Positions 42,548 to 47,884 of a stretch of DNA of 47,884 nucleotides are shown here, piece by piece. The stretch spans positions 1 through 47,884 of the forward strand of contig CAZEMR010000020.1 of the NCBI GenBank assembly GCA_964513465.1, written 5' to 3'. Under the pieces are notes generated by a model that did no database searches, was not told the origin of the DNA, and saw only the letters and a list, made by a program, of their open reading frames with translations. The DNA is from CAZEMR01 sp964513465. Its GTDB lineage: Bacteria > Bacteroidota > Ignavibacteria > Kapaibacteriales > UBA2268. Both the position numbers and the translations under genes were made by a program. Numbering within the stretch: position 1 is the first letter of the stretch; the number at the start of each line of letters is the position of its first letter.

Positions 42548-44016
42548 TCGAATAGATTTCCGCGCCCAAGAAGATTTTTCGGGTCAATTATTTTTTTAAT
42601 ATCGCGCATTTCTCTGATCCCGCGCTCTCCGAACATTTGCCGGAGGTATTTCTTTTTTATTTTACCGATCCCGTGCTCGGCCGAAACCGTCCCGCCGAAG
42701 TCGAGAGCTTTGGTGATGCACTGATCGTAAAATTCGTATCCGCGGCTGAGTTCATCCTGTCCGGCGAAAACATTCGCGTGGATGTGGCTGTTGCCGATAT
42801 GCCCCCATATCGCGAAGTCCAGTCCCGACCCGCTAATTTTATTTTGTATAAATTTATACAAATCATATATATATTTATCCGGGACTGCGATATCGGTACC
42901 GATTTTGCGCTGATTCTTGCGCGAGTTTATTTCATTCGCCGTCGAAGGGATTGCGTGACGAAATTCCCGGAATTCCGCATGTTCGCTTTGGCTCATCGCC
43001 ACCCAGGTCAACTCCGCCAGCGGAGTAAACCGCCCGATCATATCAACCCATGCGCCGAGAATGGCGTCCTCGTTTGGTTTAATATATTCCTGCTCAAACC
43101 AGATAGCGGCCATCGCCCCGGCGGGCAATTGCGGATATTTATCCCCGACGAGCCGTAGCGCAGACTGATCATAAAGCTCGATCAGTCGGGCGGCGATGCC
43201 TTTGCATTCCTTATAATTAATCAGATTATTTTCGATACTTATCCAGCGCAATTCATCGACAAATGCAAAAAGATTGTCATAGGATTCGAAAAATGCGATG
43301 CCGCCCAGCACTTCCTCCGGAGCTTCGACAAGCGCAAGTTCGAGTTCGGCGAACACGCCAAGCGTACCCTCGCTGCCGATAAAGAGATCGAGTGCATCCA
43401 TTTCCGGTGCGATGTAATACCCCGCGGCATGTTTTATATGCGGCATTTTTATTTCGGGCAGATCGATCGAATATTCCCGGCCGCTTTCTGTTGTGAATTC
43501 GAGCAAATTGCCATTCGCGCGGCGCTCCCCCCTTTTCAGATGAACAAGATCGCCGTCCGGCAGGATTATTTTGGCAGCATTAATATATTTACGCGTGGGG
43601 CCGTATTTGAATGTCTTTGCGCCCGATGCATTTGTGGCTGCATTGCCCCCGATCATGCTCGAAGTCTCGGTCGGATCGGGCGGATAGAGCAGCCCGGCAT
43701 CGCCCGACGCGTCGATTATATCTGCTACCACAGCGCCCGCGCCAGATTTGATCGACTTCGAGGGTCTGTCCGGTTTTTCGATATAATCGAGCTTTTCGAC
43801 CGAAATGACCGCGCCGCCTTCGGGTACGCGGCCTCCGGCGAGTCCGGTTCCGGCTGCGGAAATCGTCATAGGTTTATCATTATCATAGCATTGCCTGATT
43901 GCTTCGCGAAGCTCGTCGATGGATTCGGGGATAAGGATTTCGTCGGCGCGGCCGCGATGATTCGAGGCATCTATGAGATATGGCTCTATAGTATCGGGGT
44001 CTTTTTTTATAAGCAT
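42544..44016 (-). CDS. GlcD-like FAD-linked oxidase
   Basis: 490 aa. FAD-binding PCMH domain (about 20-220) with ISAAGTGLAGG, PPDPTETSSMIGGNAATNAS and GSEGTLGVF, followed by an FAD-linked oxidase C-terminal domain ending with SAEHGIGKIKKKYL and DPKNLLGRGNLF. This is the D-lactate/glycolate/2-hydroxyglutarate dehydrogenase family; substrate unassigned. No FeS partner (GlcF) or GlcE follows. It overlaps the lptD end by 4 bp tail to tail and is divergent from the OmpA-like gene across 80 bp. Confidence 0.92.
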   Translation of the reverse strand: MLIKKDPDTIEPYLIDASNHRGRADEILIPESIDELREAIRQCYDNDKPMTISAAGTGLAGGRVPEGGAVISVEKLDYIEKPDRPSKSIKSGAGAVVADIIDASGDAGLLYPPDPTETSSMIGGNAATNASGAKTFKYGPTRKYINAAKIILPDGDLVHLKRGERRANGNLLEFTTESGREYSIDLPEIKMPHIKHAAGYYIAPEMDALDLFIGSEGTLGVFAELELALVEAPEEVLGGIAFFESYDNLFAFVDELRWISIENNLINYKECKGIAARLIELYDQSALRLVGDKYPQLPAGAMAAIWFEQEYIKPNEDAILGAWVDMIGRFTPLAELTWVAMSQSEHAEFREFRHAIPSTANEINSRKNQRKIGTDIAVPDKYIYDLYKFIQNKISGSGLDFAIWGHIGNSHIHANVFAGQDELSRGYEFYDQCITKALDFGGTVSAEHGIGKIKKKYLRQMFGERGIREMRDIKKIIDPKNLLGRGNLFD

Positions 44017-44096
44017 TGCATAAATTCTTAATATTCTGAAAAATGTTTATTATTTTAATGCATAATCGGATGAATAAAATATAAAACCTGCGTTAT

Positions 44097-46019
44097 ATGA
44101 AAAAAATCTGTTTTGCTCTGATTCTTTCGATACTGCTTTCAGGAAATATTCCGGCCGCAGAACCATTTGATTTCGAACACGAAACCCTTGCCATCAAGGC
44201 CGGATTCACCGGAATGCTGACCCGCCACATGCCGGATTTCTCGATATTTTCCGGTGGTGTGGACTGCGGAAAATACCAATCGGGCGAAAATTTCAATTGG
44301 GGGATCGCCGCCGGATTTGAAAAATATATCTCAAAAAACTTATGTCTGGGCATTAATTTAGGATATTTTTCCAAAAATTCCACACTTATCTCGGCATACA
44401 ATATGCCGGCGCGGGATATTTCCGGCGAAGTCGTCACCGTCGATGGCGAGAACCGCCTCGAAGCCGATCTGTCCTCGATCGCGATAAGTCCGTATATCGC
44501 ATGGGATATAAGCCCCGAATTCATTTCGCGCCCGCTCAGAATATATATATCCACAGATATTTATGAATTATTTCCAAAAAAAGATTTCTCGCAGACCGAG
44601 GAGATTATTTCGCCGGCGAATGCTTATTTTATTCAGGATGGACGGCGCACTCAGTCACGTGAAATCACCAGCGGCGAGCTGGCCTCGCTCAATTCATTCC
44701 CGGCATTGCTGCGCGCGGGGCTCGAGCTCTATTCCCCCGCCGGCAACGACTGGGCGATAACGAATCACCTTTCGGTGGGATACCATTTAAATAATTACCT
44801 GAACGATGCCGACTGGAAATCATTCTCGATCAGCCTCGGAATCGGCCTGCGCTTTGGATTCGTTTCGAGGCCCGAGCCTCCCGCTGCCGCACCGCTTCCG
44901 GCGTTGCCGCCTGCTCCGGATGTGCCGCCGCCACCGCTCAAAGAGGAAATTTATGTAAGAATCCTCAAAACGGATTTTCGAATACTGACCGGCGAAGAGC
45001 TGATCGCCACCCAGCCTGTGGTCAACGCCATATTTTTTAATGCGAATTCTGCGGAAATTCCGGATATATATATAAATGATACAAATGCGATAATCGATTT
45101 CTCGGGCGATCCGATGGAGCTGCACCGGAAAGTTCTGCCGGTCGTTGCTTCGATTATGAAGGATAATCCGGAATCGCATATTAAATTAATGGGATACACC
45201 GCGGGACTCGGATTCGAACCCGCCGGAATTGCCCTTGCTGAAAACCGTACGGCCGCCGTTGCCGATGCCTTGATTTCTCTTGGAATCGATAAATCAAGAA
45301 TTCGAAAATCCGCTGCGTTGCTGCCGGAATATCCGAGCAATACGGAGTTCGCCGAGGGGATTGAGGACAACCGCCGCGTCGATCTCGATCTGGTCAATGC
45401 TCCGTTGCAGCGATTCGTTGCCCGACGCGATTTCGAGAGGCTCGAGGGAAATATCGAAACCCTCGTCAGCTATAAAAATATTCCGAATAAAATTCCGGTG
45501 ATTATCTCAGCCAGCCACACAGATTCGATAATTATTGCCCAATCACCGAATATATTTGATATTCATATTTCCAAACGGATCGACGCGAATTTTAACAATC
45601 GCCTTATCGTCCGCGCAAACGCCGGAAGCCTTTTCGCACGCGATACCGCAATAATCGACACCACCCGCATGCCGGTCGAGCGCAATCAATTCGATCTTGG
45701 GAATTTCGAAGCCTTCCTGCGTTTTGATTATAATCAGACCTCGCTCAGCGGCGAAAACAAGCGCCTGCTGAAGCAGCTCGCAGAGATGGTCCCCGATGGC
45801 ACATCGATCCGGATACTCGGCGGCGCGGATGTAATCGGCTCCCGGGAAAGCAATCTCGAGCTTGCGCTTCGACGCGCAGAAACCACCAGGCAATACATCG
45901 AAAGCGTTACGGATAAACCCCTGAATATCGAAATCGGGATTAATGAAAAAAAATTCCCCGAGGATAGCCCCCAGGGAAGATTTCTGAATCGATCTGTACG
46001 GATTATTCTCGGCGATTAA
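44097..46019 (+). CDS. Outer-membrane protein with two OmpA-like C-terminal domains
   Basis: 640 aa. Signal peptide at 1-21 (MKKICFALILSILLSGNIPA). About 25-255 are an outer-membrane beta-barrel-like region. A Pro/Ala linker (about 258-283, PAAAPLPALPPAPDVPPPP) leads to a first OmpA-like domain (about 345-440) ending NRRVDLDL, and after a beta spacer a second (about 535-640) ending NRSVRIILGD. Asp and Arg that bind diaminopimelate in peptidoglycan (GHTD...LSxxRA) are kept in the second (GGAD...LALRRAE), but the first reads GYTAG, lacking the Asp. One domain probably tethers the outer membrane to the wall; the first may serve another role. It ends overlapping the YbjN-like gene by 4 bp. Confidence 0.85.
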   Translation: MKKICFALILSILLSGNIPAAEPFDFEHETLAIKAGFTGMLTRHMPDFSIFSGGVDCGKYQSGENFNWGIAAGFEKYISKNLCLGINLGYFSKNSTLISAYNMPARDISGEVVTVDGENRLEADLSSIAISPYIAWDISPEFISRPLRIYISTDIYELFPKKDFSQTEEIISPANAYFIQDGRRTQSREITSGELASLNSFPALLRAGLELYSPAGNDWAITNHLSVGYHLNNYLNDADWKSFSISLGIGLRFGFVSRPEPPAAAPLPALPPAPDVPPPPLKEEIYVRILKTDFRILTGEELIATQPVVNAIFFNANSAEIPDIYINDTNAIIDFSGDPMELHRKVLPVVASIMKDNPESHIKLMGYTAGLGFEPAGIALAENRTAAVADALISLGIDKSRIRKSAALLPEYPSNTEFAEGIEDNRRVDLDLVNAPLQRFVARRDFERLEGNIETLVSYKNIPNKIPVIISASHTDSIIIAQSPNIFDIHISKRIDANFNNRLIVRANAGSLFARDTAIIDTTRMPVERNQFDLGNFEAFLRFDYNQTSLSGENKRLLKQLAEMVPDGTSIRILGGADVIGSRESNLELALRRAETTRQYIESVTDKPLNIEIGINEKKFPEDSPQGRFLNRSVRIILGD

Positions 46020-46504
46020 TTTTCGAGCATATCTTCATCAACGTCGTCGAGAGCGCGCAGCCCGCCCGCCATTTCGACGATGACGTCGTCGTAATGATCG
46101 GCGATTACCGCGACCGAATTCAGCGCTGTAGTGAATTCATTATCGTCCATATTAGTTCCCGCAATCGAATGCGAAAACACGATGGTGTCGTCGAACAACA
46201 GCCCGAATGCTCCGAAATGAAGCTCTGCATTCTTGCGAAGCAAAAAGCGCATAAGCTCATTATTTATATCAGCTTTGCTGGCGACATGCGAGAAGAATTC
46301 CACGCAGGTTTCGTCTCTGGTAAATGGCCGCACTACGATCATCACCTGAGTCGAGCCGCGGGTAATCGTATAATTGCCTTCGTCGAATTTCAGATGATCC
46401 GGAAAATGTTTCTCGAGCATTTTCTCCACTTTGGCGATCGAATTGGTAATCAATTCCGGCGGAGTTGAAGCTTCCTCTTCGTGTCCCTTGAAATTTTCTT
46501 TCAT
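46016..46504 (-). CDS. YbjN-domain protein
   Basis: 162 aa, acidic, soluble. After a ~20-residue charged N-terminus, about 20-135 match the YbjN/type III secretion chaperone-like fold (FDEGNYTITRGSTQVMIVV, LLRKNAELHFGAFGLLFDD with the typical LR-N near the second helix). The C-terminus is Asp/Glu-rich. Function is unknown; E. coli YbjN overexpression affects motility and stress responses. It follows pspA by 28 bp on the same strand and is probably co-transcribed with it. Confidence 0.75.
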   Translation of the reverse strand: MKENFKGHEEEASTPPELITNSIAKVEKMLEKHFPDHLKFDEGNYTITRGSTQVMIVVRPFTRDETCVEFFSHVASKADINNELMRFLLRKNAELHFGAFGLLFDDTIVFSHSIAGTNMDDNEFTTALNSVAVIADHYDDVIVEMAGGLRALDDVDEDMLEN

Positions 46505-46532
46505 AATCAGTCTCCTGAATATATATTTTTAG

Positions 46533-47219
46533 TTAATTATCATTTGAAGATTTCGGGAGCATTCCCATTTTGGCTTTGAGCTGCGCAAGATCGTCATCTA
46601 CTTTCGATCCGGATTCGAGCTGTTTGAATTCATCGTCCAGACTGGTGCTTTCGCCTGCGAGCTCGCCGAATGCCTCGGCTTCGGCTTCCATTTTCTCGAC
46701 CTTGCCCTCGAATTTATCGAATTTTCCGAAGGCATCCGATCCCACGCCCGAGAATGACTGCGAGAGCTGTTTCTGGGCTTTGGCAGCCTGCGAGCGAGCG
46801 ATTAGTGTGCTCTGGCGGCTGCGGGCCTCTTCGAGCTTTGCTTTGATAGCGTCGAGCTGCTGGCGAAGCTTCTGCGATGTTGACTTCGCCTGTTCGTAGA
46901 TTGGCTTCAGATCGTTTGCGTTTCGCTCGGCCTGGGATTTTTTCTCGAGAGCGGCTTTTGCCAGATCCTCACGTCCGGCCTGGAGCGCCTGCATAGCCTT
47001 TTGTTCCCAGTCGTTCTGGTCGCGGCTGGCTTTTTCGATTTTGCGTTCGAGCGATTTTTCGTTTGCGATAGCATTGGCCACGGCAAGGGTTGCTTTATTG
47101 ACGGATTCCTCCATTTCGATGACCATTTGCTTGATCATTTTTTCCGGGTCTTCTGCCTTATCGAGTGCGTCGTTTACGTTTGCTTTGAAAATATCGGACA
47201 GTCGGCTAAATATGCTCAT
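46533..47219 (-). CDS. pspA: PspA/IM30 family membrane-stress protein
   Basis: 228 aa from ATG 47219 (MSIFSRLSDIFKANVNDALD), which has GAGGTAG upstream; a longer in-frame start at 47312 is rejected. The amphipathic N-terminal helix, the EDPEKMIKQMVIEME segment and the long coiled coil up to about 185 are the ESCRT-III-like PspA fold. The C-terminal tail is acidic. It binds and repairs stressed membranes. Followed by the YbjN-like gene. A TATCTTTG box (47291-47298) lies about 70 bp upstream. Confidence 0.93.
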   Translation of the reverse strand: MSIFSRLSDIFKANVNDALDKAEDPEKMIKQMVIEMEESVNKATLAVANAIANEKSLERKIEKASRDQNDWEQKAMQALQAGREDLAKAALEKKSQAERNANDLKPIYEQAKSTSQKLRQQLDAIKAKLEEARSRQSTLIARSQAAKAQKQLSQSFSGVGSDAFGKFDKFEGKVEKMEAEAEAFGELAGESTSLDDEFKQLESGSKVDDDLAQLKAKMGMLPKSSNDN

Positions 47220-47290
47220 GACTACCTCGTTATAATTAAAAATACATTGTGATTTTATGGCAAGATTATGATTGCTCCTTTGCTCTATGG

Positions 47291-47298
47291 CAAAGATA
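47291..47298 (-). promoter_or_regulatory. Possible -7 element (TATCTTTG) of pspA
   Basis: TATCTTTG on the minus strand is identical to the glmS -7 box and lies about 72 bp before the pspA start. The -33 position reads TTTC rather than TTTG. It is back to back with the ybaB box at 47331. Confidence 0.4.
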
Positions 47299-47330
47299 AA
47301 ATAACTTTTCAAAATAGAGAAAGATTTTCT

Positions 47331-47338
47331 TAACTTTG
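47331..47338 (+). promoter_or_regulatory. Possible -7 element (TAACTTTG) of ybaB-recR
   Basis: TAACTTTG fits TAnnTTTG and would give a leader of about 60 nt. No TTG is at the ideal -33 distance. It shares the divergent region with the pspA box. Confidence 0.4.
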
Positions 47339-47402
47339 ATTATATTCATTAGAAGTAATACTTTATTAAATATTTATACATTTTTCAAATTCGGAGAAAG
47401 TA

Positions 47403-47723
47403 ATGAAATTTAACATGCAAAGCATGCTGCAGCAGGCACAGAAAGTCCAGGAAGAAATGGAACGCGTTAAAAAAGAAATCAAAAACAAAACAGTAACCGA
47501 AGGAGCCGGCGGAGGCATGGTAACGGTCACAATGAACGGGGCCACCGAGATCATTAAAATCAAAATCAGCAAGGAGATAGTCGACCCATCGGACATCGAG
47601 ATGCTCGAAGACCTGATCGTCGCCGCAGTGAACAAAGCCAGCCAGTCCGCCCAGCAGATGGCCGAAGAGGAAATGGGCAAGGTAACCGGAATGCTGCCGA
47701 ATATTCCCGGTCTGAATTTATAA
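47403..47723 (+). CDS. ybaB: YbaB/EbfC nucleoid-associated protein
   Basis: 106 aa, normal length. It begins MKFNMQSMLQQAQKVQEEME and has the central GGGMVTVTMNG turn and the DLIVAAVNKA helix of the family. It forms dimers that bind DNA, and it is widely encoded next to recR, as here (34 bp). GGAGAAAGTA precedes the ATG. Confidence 0.95.
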   Translation: MKFNMQSMLQQAQKVQEEMERVKKEIKNKTVTEGAGGGMVTVTMNGATEIIKIKISKEIVDPSDIEMLEDLIVAAVNKASQSAQQMAEEEMGKVTGMLPNIPGLNL

Positions 47724-47757
47724 TTTACTGAGAGAAAGAACTTAATAATCCGGAAAA

Positions 47758-47884
47758 ATGATATATACATCAGATTCGATTGAAAAAGTGGTCGAGATGT
47801 TTTCGTCTCTGCCAACGATTGGCAGAAAGACCGCACAGTGACTGACCTATTATATGCTAAAGCAGTCCGGGGAATTCAGCGAAA
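47758..47884 (+). pseudogene. recR: Recombination protein RecR, 5' part, with an in-frame TGA at codon 28
   Basis: The frame opening at ATG 47758 reads SIEKVVEMFSSLPTIGRKTAQ, 21 residues cited here as SIEKVVEMFSSLP then TIGRKTAQ: the helix-hairpin-helix start of RecR (compare LPGIGPKTAQRLA). Codon 28 is TGA (47839-47841) exactly where homologues have Arg, so CGA to TGA (C to T) explains it. The same frame continues as LTYYMLKQSGEFSE to the window edge. RecR joins RecF/RecO in loading RecA at gaps. TGA ends other genes here (for example tag), so it is not recoded. Either sequencing error, decay, or re-initiation downstream; the rest of the gene lies outside the window. Confidence 0.9.

Noticed and set aside
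43429..44031. 200-codon open frame opposite the GlcD-like gene
   Set aside because: Antisense shadow of a complete flavoprotein gene.
8054..47841. Genetic-code change (TAA or TGA read as sense)
   Set aside because: TAA and TGA end many intact genes here (for example SDR and lptD with TAA; tag and the nucleotidyltransferase fusion with TGA), so the two internal stops are isolated changes.
47839..47841. Selenocysteine at the recR TGA
   Set aside because: Homologues have Arg, not Cys, at this place, and no SECIS-like hairpin follows directly.

Overview
The window reads as a chromosomal segment of a diderm (Gram-negative) bacterium of the Fibrobacteres-Chlorobi-Bacteroidetes group, probably a lineage near Ignavibacteria/Kapabacteria. 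Seen in the sequence: three secreted proteins with type IX secretion (T9SS) C-terminal sorting domains, an LptD outer-membrane LPS-assembly protein, a KdsC-like Kdo-8-phosphate phosphatase, a FISUMP-domain protein, lipoproteins, and promoters of the Bacteroidota -33/-7 type (TTG...TAnnTTTG) in front of tRNAs and genes. The lineage is inference; no rRNA gene is present. Genes are dense and mostly housekeeping. Intergenic DNA is AT-rich. There is no prophage, insertion sequence, transposase or CRISPR array.

Layout. 1-1.8 kb: an AT-rich T9SS-secreted Asp-box propeller protein. 1.8-2.0 kb: tRNA-Asp and tRNA-Ala on the minus strand. 2.2-7.8 kb: SDR reductase, LOG-family hydrolase, TPR-like/TlpA thioredoxin fusion, tag and an M23 peptidase. 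7.8-9.6 kb: glmS with an in-frame stop. 9.8-12.4 kb: comEC and pgeF-like. 12.4-16 kb (minus): penicillin acylase-family hydrolase and NAD-dependent epimerase. 16.1-22.9 kb: nucleotidyltransferase/phosphomannomutase fusion, PTS EIIA-Ntr-like protein and a fused 2-oxoglutarate dehydrogenase (Kgd type). 22.9-23.5 kb: tRNA-Glu and an AT-rich small membrane ORF. 23.5-31.8 kb (minus): MscS channel, 1413-aa IgGFc-binding-like T9SS protein, lipoprotein, Ppx/GppA and PrmA. 31.9-33.4 kb: KdsC, YtxH and a DUF948-like protein. 33.5-38.8 kb (minus): DUF6580 membrane protein with a structured leader, 60-aa protein, PyrC, FISUMP protein, RnhB, FolE and QueD. 39-47.9 kb: DUF4292 lipoprotein, LptD, GlcD-like flavoprotein, double-OmpA-domain protein, YbjN-like, PspA, YbaB and the start of recR, which also carries an in-frame stop.

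Themes. Many genes serve the envelope: UDP-GlcNAc supply (glmS), sugar nucleotides, Kdo, LPS export, peptidoglycan cleavage and tethering, a tension-gated channel and PspA. The rest cover central metabolism (Kgd, PyrC, pterins) and DNA or translation maintenance (tag, rnhB, ybaB-recR, prmA).

The points most worth checking are the two single-codon nonsense interruptions in universally conserved genes (glmS codon 528, recR codon 28); a crossed, pseudoknot-like set of long complementary arms in the leader of the DUF6580 gene; a nucleotidyltransferase fusion whose phosphomutase part has lost every recognisable catalytic loop; and the recurrent Bacteroidota-type promoters.
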